26,324 nucleotides of DNA from an uncultured Oscillospiraceae bacterium (GCA_900769845.1 CAAGIF010000073.1:1-26324); one strand, 5' to 3'; shown: positions 8,328 through 15,620, counted from the stretch's first letter. Program-made: numbers and translations. Notes: generated by a model from the letters alone, not told the origin.

Positions 8328-9140
8328 ATGGAAAAGCAGGAGCTCCTGTCCCGGGTCAAACTGTTTCTGTTTGACATGGACGGAACCCTTTATCTGGGGG
8401 ATCGACTGTTTGATTTTACCCGGGAATTGTTACGGATGATTCGGAAAATCGGCGGCATGTATCTGTTTATGACCAATAATTCTTCCAAAAGTGTGGATGA
8501 CTATGTAAAAAAACTGGCTTCCTTTGGGATCCATGCCACCCGGGAGGATTTTATGACCTCCTCTCAGGCGACAGCCTACTATCTCCACAAGCATCATCCC
8601 GGAAAACGGCTCTATGTCTGCGGAACGGAATCGTTGAAGCGAGAGTTGCGCCGGGAAGGATTTGCGGTGACGGAAGACCTGGAAGAAGTGGATTGCATCG
8701 TCATGGGTTTCGATACGGAGCTTACCTTCCGGAAACTGCATGATGTGAGCTTCCTGCTGGCGACCCGACCGGATATCCCGTATATCGCCACCAATCCGGA
8801 TCTTGTCTGCCCCACGGAGTTTGGCAGTGTTCCCGATTGCGGCAGCATCTGCATCTGTATTAAAAATGCCACGGGACGGGAGCCGGTGGTCATTGGAAAA
8901 CCCTCCGCGCTGATGCCCCGTCTGGCTATGGAGCGGCTGGGAGCGGCGCCGGAGGAGACCTGCGTGGTAGGTGACCGGATCTACACGGATATGAAATCTG
9001 CGAAAAATGCCGGTATTACCGGAATTTTGGTGCTGTCCGGGGAAACTACGCCGGAGATTCTTTCTCAAAGCGAAGAAAAACCGGACCTGGTATTGGCGGA
9101 CGGCAGGGAGCTTCTGCAATTTCTGAAAAACCGGGATTAA
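8328..9140 (+). CDS. HAD-IIA family hydrolase (NagD/AraL-like phosphatase)
   Basis: A 270-aa phosphatase of the haloacid dehalogenase superfamily. Motif I is DMDGT with the nucleophile Asp at about 16. Motif II is the Thr of FMTNNSS, motif III the Lys of VVIGKP and motif IV VVGDRIYTD. The cap position and the TNNSS and CPTEFG blocks place it in subclass IIA, which includes NagD (nucleotide monophosphatase), phosphoglycolate phosphatases and p-nitrophenyl phosphatases; the substrate is undetermined. ATG 8328 is preferred over 8307 because of GGGGAG at 8318-8323 and the promoter position. It is first in a plus-strand run; the gap before the next operon has a separate promoter, so it may be transcribed alone. 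Confidence 0.92.
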   Translation: MEKQELLSRVKLFLFDMDGTLYLGDRLFDFTRELLRMIRKIGGMYLFMTNNSSKSVDDYVKKLASFGIHATREDFMTSSQATAYYLHKHHPGKRLYVCGTESLKRELRREGFAVTEDLEEVDCIVMGFDTELTFRKLHDVSFLLATRPDIPYIATNPDLVCPTEFGSVPDCGSICICIKNATGREPVVIGKPSALMPRLAMERLGAAPEETCVVGDRIYTDMKSAKNAGITGILVLSGETTPEILSQSEEKPDLVLADGRELLQFLKNRD

Positions 9141-9164
9141 GGAGATGGGACTTGCGCATGCTCA

Positions 9165-9320
9165 ATGTCAAAAGAACGGGCCATCAGAGCTGGTTATGCT
9201 CTGACCGATAGCAGTAAATTTGACCCGATTATCCGATTCTTTATTGAACGAGGCAACTACAATGTGACGCAGATCAACATTGCGTTGTATGAGTTTGACC
9301 AATCTCTACTGGGCGGATAA
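9165..9320 (+). other. Unrecognised 51-codon reading frame, possible gene relic
   Basis: A short frame starts with MSKERAIRAGYALTD and ends FDQSLLGG before TAA at 9318-9320. It has no convincing Shine-Dalgarno next to its ATG, and a sigma-A-like promoter for the next operon overlaps its 3' end. I do not recognise the family. It may be the decayed remainder of a longer gene or a small real protein. The rest of the 9141-9392 gap holds only that promoter. Confidence 0.2.
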
Positions 9321-9323
9321 AAT
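9295..9323 (+). promoter_or_regulatory. Sigma-A promoter of the HD-proC-HD operon
   Basis: -35 TTGACC (9295-9300), 17-bp spacer, -10 TAAAAT (9318-9323), about 70 bp upstream of the first start codon at 9393. Confidence 0.55.
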
Positions 9324-9392
9324 GGAATTTGGTGTGATCAATCTGGCAAATGCCGTAATATAAACCTATCTGCATACGAAGGAGTGACAGCT

Positions 9393-9956
9393 ATGCTGAC
9401 ATTGGAACGAGCAAAGGAATTGCTGAATACAACCACCACCGAGGAACATCTTTTCCTTCATGCCAAGAATGTATCTGTGGCCATGGGTGGTCTGGCTAAG
9501 CAGTTTGGCGAGGATGAACAGCTCTGGATGGCTATTGGTTATCTGCATGACTATGACTACCAGCAGCATCCGGAGGAGCATCTGCAGCACACAGAGGCGC
9601 CTCTGCTGGCTGCCGGGTTGCGTCCGGAGGAAGTTCGGGCAATCCTGGCCCATGGCTACGGACACTGTAATGATGTGAAGCCTGTGACCAATCTGGAAAA
9701 GTCTCTGTTTACGGTGGACGAGCTGACGGGCATCATCCAGGCTGCCGCCCGCATGCGTCCTCTGGGCATCACGGATATGGAGATTTCCAGCTTTATGAAG
9801 AAATTCAAAGACAAGAAGTTTGCGGCAAAGTGCGACCGGGAAGTGATCCGAAAGGGCTGCGAGATGCTGGGAATGGATGTCAAAGAGGTGGCAGCCATTT
9901 GCATTGAGGCAATGAAAGGCTACGCAGAAGAACTCCAGATCGGACCTAAGTCCTGA
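9393..9956 (+). CDS. HD-domain phosphohydrolase-like protein
   Basis: A 187-aa protein with an HD metal-binding pattern: His at about 23 (FLHA), the His-Asp pair in GYLHDYDY (52-53) and further histidines in ILAHGYGH (about 87 and 91). HD proteins are metal-dependent phosphohydrolases acting mostly on nucleotides; this small stand-alone form has no assigned substrate. The start is ATG 9393, 7 nt after AAGGAG; a GTG at 9384 lies inside the Shine-Dalgarno and is rejected. proC follows after 9 bp without a terminator, so the two are probably cotranscribed. Confidence 0.85.
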   Translation: MLTLERAKELLNTTTTEEHLFLHAKNVSVAMGGLAKQFGEDEQLWMAIGYLHDYDYQQHPEEHLQHTEAPLLAAGLRPEEVRAILAHGYGHCNDVKPVTNLEKSLFTVDELTGIIQAAARMRPLGITDMEISSFMKKFKDKKFAAKCDREVIRKGCEMLGMDVKEVAAICIEAMKGYAEELQIGPKS

Positions 9957-9965
9957 GGTGAAATA

Positions 9966-10754
9966 ATGAAATATGGATTTATTGGCTGCGGCAATATGGG
10001 CGGCGCCATTGCCCGGGCATTGAGCAAGACAACAAAAGACATCGCCGTGTCGGACCGCAGCGGCAAAGCGGCAGAACTGGCCCGGGAATTAGATGTCTTG
10101 TATTTGGATAATGCTGGCATTGCCGCGGAGTGTGATATTATCTTCCTGGGTGTAAAACCCCACATGATGAGGGATATGCTGCGGCCTTTGTGCGGCATTC
10201 TGGCTCAGCGAAAGCCTCTGCTTGTTACGATGGCTGCCGGCTTGACCATTGAAAAGATCGAGGAATTTGTGGGTGCTCGAGTTCCGGTGATTCGCATCAT
10301 GCCCAATACCCCCACCGCCATCGGCAAGGGCGTGATTCCCTACTGCTGCAACGATCTGGTGACAGATGCAATGCTCCAGTCATGGCTTCGGGATATGCAG
10401 CCCTGCGGACTGCTGGACGAATTGGGGGAGCGGCTGATTGACGCAGCCAGCGCTCTTTCCGGAAGCGGTCCTGCGTATATGTATGTACTCCTGGAAGCTT
10501 TGGCTGACGGGGCGGTGGCCTGCGGAATTCCCCGGGGCAAGGCAATGGAATACGCTGCCATGACCATGGTCGGTGCAGCAGAAATGTATTTGAAGACCCA
10601 TGACCATCCCGGAAAACTGAAGGATGCAGTTTGTTCCCCCGGAGGCAGCACCATCGCCGGCATCCGGGCGCTGGAACAGCATGGTTTCCGGGCTGCAGCC
10701 ATGGACTGCGTGATCGCTGCATGGCAGAAGAATAAGGAATTGGGAAATGCCTGA
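9966..10754 (+). CDS. proC: Pyrroline-5-carboxylate reductase
   Basis: A 262-aa enzyme for the last step of proline synthesis, NAD(P)H-dependent reduction of 1-pyrroline-5-carboxylate to L-proline. The N-terminus carries the Rossmann dinucleotide pattern GFIGCGNMGGAI; VIRIMPNTP is the conserved mid-protein block. The C-terminal dimerisation domain has the family signature around SGSGPAYMYVLLEALADGA and the SPGGSTIAGI block. Length is close to the usual 260-280 aa. The start has GAGGTG 5 nt upstream. It lies between two HD-domain genes in what looks like one operon. Confidence 0.97.
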   Translation: MKYGFIGCGNMGGAIARALSKTTKDIAVSDRSGKAAELARELDVLYLDNAGIAAECDIIFLGVKPHMMRDMLRPLCGILAQRKPLLVTMAAGLTIEKIEEFVGARVPVIRIMPNTPTAIGKGVIPYCCNDLVTDAMLQSWLRDMQPCGLLDELGERLIDAASALSGSGPAYMYVLLEALADGAVACGIPRGKAMEYAAMTMVGAAEMYLKTHDHPGKLKDAVCSPGGSTIAGIRALEQHGFRAAAMDCVIAAWQKNKELGNA

Positions 10755-10772
10755 TTGGATTGGAGGGTTAGA

Positions 10773-11201
10773 ATGATCTACACCGAACTGACGAAAAAGG
10801 CCATGAAATTCTGCTTTCAGGCCCACAAGGATCAGGCGGACAAAAGCGGGATCCCCTATGTTTTCCATCCCATTCACCTGGCGGAGCAGATGGAAGAGGA
10901 ACTGACCACTGTTGTGGCGCTCCTGCACGATGTGGTGGAGGATACGGCCTATACCTTCGATGACCTTCGGGATCTGGGTTTTCCGGAAGCGGTGGTGTCC
11001 ACGCTGATGCTGCTGACCCATGACGAGGAAACGCCCTATCTTGACTATGTTGCCCGATTGAAGGATCATCCTGCGGCGAAGACGGTGAAGCTGGCAGATC
11101 TGCGGCATAACAGCGATCTGTCCAGATTGGATACTGTGGATGAAAAAGCGCTGGCCCGGGTGGAGAAATACCGGAAGGCCATCGAACTGCTGGAGGCTTA
11201 A
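10773..11201 (+). CDS. SpoT-like HD-domain (p)ppGpp hydrolase-type protein
   Basis: A 142-aa protein matching the hydrolase half of RelA/SpoT: His18, the block KSGIPYVFHP with His32, the HDVVED motif (52-57) and ADLRHN near 108-112. No synthetase domain follows, so it resembles the small stand-alone hydrolases (Mesh1-like, SAH) that degrade (p)ppGpp or NADPH. The start is ATG 10773, with GGAGG 6 nt upstream; a TTG at 10755 is rejected. It follows proC after 18 bp, which suggests cotranscription. Hydrolase-only function is inferred from the visible motifs. Confidence 0.85.
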   Translation: MIYTELTKKAMKFCFQAHKDQADKSGIPYVFHPIHLAEQMEEELTTVVALLHDVVEDTAYTFDDLRDLGFPEAVVSTLMLLTHDEETPYLDYVARLKDHPAAKTVKLADLRHNSDLSRLDTVDEKALARVEKYRKAIELLEA

Positions 11202-11216
11202 AAAGTCCCCTGGCAG

Positions 11217-11363
11217 TTGACCAAATGAATATGGAAACCTCCTATAATGTGGGTGTAAGCTCGTGGAAGCGCAAGTCACAACCCCATATTCCCCACAAAG
11301 CGGGAAATACCAACTGTGCCTTGGCTTCTCATCTCTCCATAAAGGCCGTTTGCCTTTATGGAG
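11217..11363 (+). promoter_or_regulatory. Promoter and structured leader of the vWA gene
   Basis: A perfect TATAAT (11243-11248) lies 20 bp after TTGACC (11217-11222), a longer spacing than usual, so the -35 is uncertain. The leader to the ATG at 11395 is about 140 nt. It contains a perfect 12-bp inverted repeat CTCCATAAAGGC/GCCTTTATGGAG (11335-11346 and 11352-11363) with a 5-nt loop. No T-tract follows on either strand. The hairpin ends 31 bp before the start codon and may protect the mRNA or bind a regulator. No terminator for the upstream operon is visible here. Confidence 0.5.
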
Positions 11364-11394
11364 ACCCCCAAATACATTACAGGAGGTTTTTGCT

Positions 11395-12042
11395 ATGAAG
11401 AAGAATTTGTCAGAGATCGTATTTATCCTGGACCGGAGCGGCAGCATGGCAGGACTGGAGGGTGACACCATTGGCGGTTTCAATGCCATGATCGAAAAGC
11501 AGAAGAAAGAATCCGGGGAAGCCTTTGTCAGTACGGTGCTGTTTGACAATGTGAGCGAAGTGATCCATGATCGGGTGGACATTCAGCGAATCAAACCCAT
11601 GACCCGCAATGAATACTATGTCCGGGGCTGTACCGCGCTGCTGGATGCGGTGGGCGGCGCCATCCAGCACATCGGCAATGTCCATAAGTACGCCCGGGAG
11701 GAAGACCGCCCGGAGAAAACCCTGTTCGTGATTACCACCGACGGTATGGAAAATGCAAGCCGCAAGTATTCCTATGAAAAACTGAAAACCATGATCGAAC
11801 GCCAGAAGAAAAAATACGGCTGGGAATTTCTGTTCCTGGGCGCCAATATCGATGCGGCAAAGGAAGCCGCCCGGTTTGGTATCGGCGCAGACCGCGCTGC
11901 CAATTACCACGCCGACAGCGAGGGAACAGCAGTGATTTATGAGGCAATGAATGATGCGGTTTGCAGCATTCGTGCCTGCAAGCCAATGTCTGCCGGCTGG
12001 AAGAAGAAAGTGGATGCGGATTACAAGAGCAGAAAAGCGTGA
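11395..12042 (+). CDS. von Willebrand factor A domain protein
   Basis: A 215-aa cytosolic vWA protein. It shows the metal-ion-dependent adhesion site: DRSGSM at 13-18, the Thr in GCTALLDA, and TTDGMEN further on. The fold binds Mg2+ and a partner protein; similar small stand-alone proteins (TerY-like) are found with tellurite/stress clusters, but none of those genes is nearby. Start ATG 11395 has GGAGG 8 nt upstream. The same frame is open upstream to a GTG at 11263, but that extension crosses the hairpin and lacks a ribosome binding site. Partner and process are unknown. Confidence 0.88.
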   Translation: MKKNLSEIVFILDRSGSMAGLEGDTIGGFNAMIEKQKKESGEAFVSTVLFDNVSEVIHDRVDIQRIKPMTRNEYYVRGCTALLDAVGGAIQHIGNVHKYAREEDRPEKTLFVITTDGMENASRKYSYEKLKTMIERQKKKYGWEFLFLGANIDAAKEAARFGIGADRAANYHADSEGTAVIYEAMNDAVCSIRACKPMSAGWKKKVDADYKSRKA

Positions 12043-12048
12043 AATTCC

Positions 12049-12077
12049 CCGCCCCGGAGCAATACCCTCCGGGGCGG
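12049..12077 (+). terminator. Probable terminator after the vWA gene
   Basis: A perfect 11-bp GC-rich stem CCGCCCCGGAG/CTCCGGGGCGG (12049-12059 and 12067-12077) with a 7-nt loop sits 7 bp past the stop. It lacks a good T-tract (CGCAATATTT follows), so termination may be weak or assisted. Confidence 0.55.
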
Positions 12078-12136
12078 CGCAATATTTACGAAAGGGGACG
12101 GGCAGAAGTGAATAGGGTAAAGGGGAGGTGAGGCGT

Positions 12137-12817
12137 ATGATCGCCGCAGTTTGGCTGATGCTCAGCTCTCTGCTGTATTCCCTGCAATTATCCACGGGCT
12201 CCTTTCCAAAGCCGTTAACCGAAGAAGAGGAGCGCCATTATCTTGCCCTATCTGCCGCCGGAGATCTGGAGGCCCGGAATATCCTGATCGAACGGAATCT
12301 GCGACTCGTGGCCCATGTTATGAAGAAATACTACACCCAAACATCGGACCAGGAGGATCTGATATCCATCGGAACCATAGGCTTGATCAAAGGAATCACA
12401 ACCTTCGATGTATCCAAAGGAGCGAGACTTGCAACATATGCTGCCAGATGCGTGGAAAATGAGATTCTGATGCATTTCCGCTCCCGGCGCAAAACTGCCC
12501 AGGATGTTTCACTGTCCGATTGTATAGAAACCAGCTCCGATGGGGCGGCGCTTTCCTTGATGGATGTGATCAGTGAGGATGATGACCTTCTGGAGCGGAT
12601 CAGCGTCCGGGAATCTGTGAATGCGCTGCGGCAGGCAATTCAAAGCTGTCTGTCGCAGCAGGAGCGACTGGTAATATCCCTGCGGTATGGTCTGGATGGG
12701 CACAAAGTTCACCGGCAGCGGGAGGTGGCGCAGCGCTGCGGTATCAGCCGGAGCTATGTATCGCGCATAGAAAAAAGAGCGCTCCAAAAACTTAGAACGG
12801 CTCTTGAGGGGGAATAG
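12137..12817 (+). CDS. sigK: Sporulation sigma factor SigK, pro-form
   Basis: A 226-aa sigma-70-family factor that closely follows sigma-K: a hydrophobic N-terminus (MIAAVWLMLSSLLYSLQL), then FPKPLT, LIERNLRLVAHVMKKY, the region 2 block DLISIGTIGLIKGI and ATYAARCVENEILM, and a C-terminal region 4 with ISRSYVSRIEKRALQKL. In Bacillus the first about 20 residues are a pro-sequence removed by the membrane protease SpoIVFB before late mother-cell transcription; an equivalent is visible here. The gene is uninterrupted, unlike the skin-split gene of B. subtilis. Start ATG 12137 has GGGGAGGTG upstream; a GTG at 12128 overlaps that site and is rejected. It marks the host as a likely spore former. Confidence 0.93.
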   Translation: MIAAVWLMLSSLLYSLQLSTGSFPKPLTEEEERHYLALSAAGDLEARNILIERNLRLVAHVMKKYYTQTSDQEDLISIGTIGLIKGITTFDVSKGARLATYAARCVENEILMHFRSRRKTAQDVSLSDCIETSSDGAALSLMDVISEDDDLLERISVRESVNALRQAIQSCLSQQERLVISLRYGLDGHKVHRQREVAQRCGISRSYVSRIEKRALQKLRTALEGE

Positions 12818-12844
12818 AATCCCAAGATATGGGGAAAATAACCC

Positions 12845-12873
12845 TTGACAAACAGGGAAAGCTATGATAGAAT
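12845..12873 (+). promoter_or_regulatory. Sigma-A promoter of tRNA-fMet
   Basis: Consensus -35 TTGACA (12845-12850), 17-bp spacer, -10 TAGAAT (12868-12873). It lies about 28 bp upstream of the mature tRNA 5' end. Confidence 0.8.
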
Positions 12874-12901
12874 ACCCAAGCATCCACCGATGCAATCATA
12901 T

Positions 12902-12983
<82 letters not shown>

Positions 12984-13016
12984 TACCCGGTATTCACTAC
13001 GAATACCGGGATTTTT
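12984..13016 (+). terminator. Element-borne terminator for tRNA-fMet
   Basis: A 10-bp stem CCCGGTATTC/GAATACCGGG (12986-12995 and 13001-13010) with a 5-nt loop is followed by ATTTTTC. It lies immediately right of the left repeat and so was brought by element A, replacing the tRNA's own terminator, which was displaced to 22844. Confidence 0.85.
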
Positions 13017-13055
13017 CTAACTTTCTCGTATGAAATGAAAACGGGGCAAAGTCGA

Positions 13056-13107
13056 TTTTGGGTCACTTTTGGGTCACTTAGCCAAAAAACTGCCGATTTT
13101 GGGTCAC
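13056..13107 (+). repeat. Putative integrase arm-type sites, left end of element A
   Basis: TTTTGGGTCAC occurs at 13056-13066, directly repeated at 13067-13077, and again at 13097-13107. The same 11-mer is found twice near the right end of element A (22654 and 22665). Repeats inside both ends of an integrated element, close to the int gene, fit the arm-type binding sites of lambda-like integrases. The function is inferred from position. Confidence 0.65.
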
Positions 13108-13109
13108 CG

Positions 13110-14495
13110 TCAAGCCTTTTTCCGAATGAGGACATTTGCAATACAATCTGCGGCTTTTGCCTTATTTTCTTCTATGATGTGGGAATAGAAACTTTCCGTT
13201 GTGGTGATGCTTGCATGGCCTAGCTGCTTCGATACCGTGACAATATCGGTTCCGTTTGCCAGGAGGACAGAGGCTACCGTGTGGCGGAACGCATGAGGAT
13301 TGATGTGGGGCAAGCCGTGGCGGGTGGAGAAGTCTTTGAGCCAGCCGGTGATGCTGTCCGGGTTCATGTGGTCACCGTTGTCCTGGGTAAAGACATAGCC
13401 GGTATGGAGCCATCTATCACCGTTTGCCAGTTGGAGGCGGAGCTGCTCCCTTTTGTGCTGTCGCAGTAAGTCCATTGTTTCCTTTGGCAGATGGAGGTGG
13501 CGGATATCACTTGTCTTTGTGCTTTCTTCAAAGACTCCCTTGCTTTTGGAGGACACCAATGCCCGGTCAATCTTTACCCGGCAATTATCAAAGTCCACCT
13601 TTTCCCACTTTAGGCCCATGATTTCACCACGGCGGCAGCCGGTGACAATCAGCAGATGTGTGATAAGCCGCCATTTCAAAGGTTCTGACTCCAATGCTTC
13701 CAGGATAGCCGCCACGGTTTCCGGTTGGAAGTAGTTGGGGTCTTTTTTCGTTGTCCTGGGCGGAGTGGCCTTTGCTGCGGCATTGTATGGCACAAGCATT
13801 TCCTTTTCTGCCTGGGCCAGAATGGTGGAGATAAGCCGGTGATGCTCCAGAATTGTTTTATCTGCCAGGGGTTCCATGTTCTTTTCCACCTTGAAAACAT
13901 CATCTACCTTTTTCTCCATGGCCTGGGCTATTGCCTGGGCCTTTTCTATTTTGATGGATTCGCCCTTTACTGCCACACCCACAGTTGCGGCGGAAATTCC
14001 GGCCTTTTCTGCCAGTTTGCCCCGGCTGAGTTTGTTCTTTTTCAGCCATGCCACCATGTCAATCTTTGCTTTTGCGGAGCCGCCACCCATGCGGATGCCT
14101 GGTTCTGCTAGGTTCTTATAAAAGCTATTCAAATGCTGTGGGCGGAGGTCTGCCAATTTGATGTGTCCGATTGCCTGGTTGATGCGTACCATCATATCCT
14201 GGTATCGGTCTAGGGTTCTAGCCTTTGTGCCGGTTCGCTGCTTTAGGTCGAGGACATAATCCGCATACTCTGCAAAGGTCTGCCGGTTATCCAGAGCAAA
14301 GCCCTGTTCGATACTCCGTTCAAAGTCCATAGCGGCCTTTTGGGCGGCTTTTTCTATCTGCCTGGGTGTCATGCCAGGAGTGGGCTTATAATTCATTCTG
14401 TGGCGGATGCGTTTGCCCTGGGTGTCAAAACCGGCATAAACGGTGATGCGGTAGGTTGTGCCATTCTTGCCGACTTGCTTTTCAATCGTTGCCAT
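13110..14495 (-). CDS. int: Tyrosine integrase of element A with inserted XRE-type HTH
   Basis: This 461-aa recombinase would integrate and excise element A at tRNA-fMet. The N-terminal arm-binding region (1-65) is followed by the start of the core-binding domain (about 72-140), an inserted helix-turn-helix of Cro/CI type (about 146-204, LSRGKLAEKAGISAATVG), the rest of the core-binding domain (205-245) and the catalytic domain. Catalytic residues are R288 (TGCRRGE), H401/R404 (HAFRH), H427 (LGH) and nucleophile Y437. Start ATG 14495 has GGGAGG 9 nt upstream; the frame remains open upstream inside the repressor gene, but that part reads as the repressor's other frame. It overlaps the repressor end by 14 bp, suggesting coupled expression. 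The stop lies 130 bp from attL. Confidence 0.95.
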   Translation of the reverse strand: MATIEKQVGKNGTTYRITVYAGFDTQGKRIRHRMNYKPTPGMTPRQIEKAAQKAAMDFERSIEQGFALDNRQTFAEYADYVLDLKQRTGTKARTLDRYQDMMVRINQAIGHIKLADLRPQHLNSFYKNLAEPGIRMGGGSAKAKIDMVAWLKKNKLSRGKLAEKAGISAATVGVAVKGESIKIEKAQAIAQAMEKKVDDVFKVEKNMEPLADKTILEHHRLISTILAQAEKEMLVPYNAAAKATPPRTTKKDPNYFQPETVAAILEALESEPLKWRLITHLLIVTGCRRGEIMGLKWEKVDFDNCRVKIDRALVSSKSKGVFEESTKTSDIRHLHLPKETMDLLRQHKREQLRLQLANGDRWLHTGYVFTQDNGDHMNPDSITGWLKDFSTRHGLPHINPHAFRHTVASVLLANGTDIVTVSKQLGHASITTTESFYSHIIEENKAKAADCIANVLIRKKA

Positions 14496-15276
14496 TTGTG
14501 CCGCCTCCCTCCGAAGAATCGACAGCCGCCACATAATCCCTTGCGGCAATTCGAGCCTTGCGGCCCTTTTCTTCCTGTTCTTGTTCCCATGCCCCAAACT
14601 TTTCCGCCATGACCTGGTTGTATCGTTCAATATCCGCTTGCCGGTCTGCTTCATACTTTGCCATGATGCGTTTGGAGTCCTCCGCACTTTGGGCCAGCAT
14701 ATCCTTGTAGAATTGGAGCCGCTTTTGTTCGTCCACATTATCCAGGACCGTCACGGTTCTGCCGCAAGAAACAAAGTCTTTTTGTAAATCGTTCAGTATT
14801 GCCATAATAATGCGGGAAATTTGGAAGTGGCGGAACTCGTGTTCGTCTAGTGCGGTGTGCAAGGATATTTCATTTCTGGAAAATCCATCGGAATAAGTTT
14901 CCATGCACTTGAAAAGTTTAGGGAATGAGCTGTGCTCAATAAAAGCGGAAATAAATTCCTGGTATTGGAACAATTCCATGTTATCCAATACTTCGATGGC
15001 TTTATCCGACAGGCCGAAACGGAGGCCCAAATCTTCATTTGACATAGATTGATTATCACTATAGCCAAGGAGGAAATGGGGGCCAACACTAAAAAATTCG
15101 CTGACAGCCATTAAAAACACTATGTCCGGCACACGGTCACAGTTTTCGTAATAGCTGATGCTTCCACGGGAATAGTGCAGCAAATCAGCCAATTCTTTCT
15201 GTGTCAATCCGGCAGCTTCCCGGAGGCCCCGGAGCCGTTGTGCAAATGTTTGGCGAATATCCATTGAATCATACAT
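14482..15276 (-). CDS. XRE-family transcriptional regulator, probable element repressor
   Basis: A 264-aa protein with an N-terminal XRE helix-turn-helix (about 8-62: LRGLREAAGLTQKELADLLHYSRGSISYYE). A middle region of unknown fold follows, then a charged, Gln/Glu-rich coiled-coil-like C-terminus (about 185-250). Its place beside int and opposite the xis/rep operon is that of a lysogeny-type master repressor (as Stl in SaPIs or CI in phages). No Ser/Lys autoprotease signature was recognised, so de-repression by RecA-stimulated self-cleavage is not indicated; an antirepressor is an alternative. Start ATG 15276 has GGAGG 10 nt upstream. Its leader contains a 17-bp palindrome that may be its operator. 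Confidence 0.88.
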   Translation of the reverse strand: MYDSMDIRQTFAQRLRGLREAAGLTQKELADLLHYSRGSISYYENCDRVPDIVFLMAVSEFFSVGPHFLLGYSDNQSMSNEDLGLRFGLSDKAIEVLDNMELFQYQEFISAFIEHSSFPKLFKCMETYSDGFSRNEISLHTALDEHEFRHFQISRIIMAILNDLQKDFVSCGRTVTVLDNVDEQKRLQFYKDMLAQSAEDSKRIMAKYEADRQADIERYNQVMAEKFGAWEQEQEEKGRKARIAARDYVAAVDSSEGGGTNGND

Positions 15277-15306
15277 AGAAAAAATACCTCCGTGTCTATC
15301 ATTGTG

Positions 15307-15402
15307 GAACTTTCTGAAAGTTCGCCTATAAATGTTGACTGCATACTATTGTTGTTGTATAATACCAGTATACCCCATTTGTGTGCAGATTGCAACAACA
15401 AT
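15307..15402. promoter_or_regulatory. Divergent promoters and palindromic operator of element A
   Basis: Plus promoter: TTGACT (15335-15340), 17 bp, TATAAT (15358-15363), driving the xis/rep genes. Minus promoter: TTGCAA (15390-15395), 17 bp, TATACT (15367-15372), driving repressor and int. The two face away and overlap. GAACTTTCTGAAAGTTC (15307-15323) is a perfect 8-1-8 palindrome in the repressor leader, 12 bp upstream of the plus -35. A second inverted repeat, ATTGTTGTTG/CAACAACAAT (15348-15357 and 15393-15402), flanks both -10 boxes. This is the likely switch between the quiescent and excised states. Confidence 0.72.
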
Positions 15403-15428
15403 TTTTAGATAGAACGGAGGAAAATGAC

Positions 15429-15620
15429 ATGAGAGCAAATGTGGATATTAGAGAAGCAGCGAAAAAGGCCGGTGTGTGCCTGTGGGAAGTGGCGGCAGAG
15501 TACGGAATGAATGATGGAAATTTCTCCCGGAAGCTCCGTCTGGAACTGCCCCAGGATGAAAAGGGAAAGATTCTGGAAATCATTGACCGTCTGGCCCAGG
15601 AGAAACAGGGGGTGATTTGA
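15429..15620 (+). CDS. Small helix-turn-helix-like protein
   Basis: A 63-aa protein (MRANVDIREAAKKAGVCLWEVAAEYGMNDG...) of a type common in clostridial integrative elements. It looks like a single HTH: a first helix DIREAAKKAG, then LWEVAAEYGMNDGNFSRKL as the likely turn and recognition helix. It is first in the rightward operon, just after the divergent promoter, where SaPI Str- or Cro-like regulators sit, so a role in early control is plausible but unproven. ATG 15429 has GGAGG 8 nt upstream. Its stop overlaps the next start (TGATG). Confidence 0.75.
   Translation: MRANVDIREAAKKAGVCLWEVAAEYGMNDGNFSRKLRLELPQDEKGKILEIIDRLAQEKQGVI

Noticed and set aside
10380..11582. 400-codon minus-strand frame across proC, the SpoT-like gene and the vWA gene
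   Set aside because: It spans three plus-strand genes with recognisable motifs and one intergenic leader; no start signal and no family resemblance.
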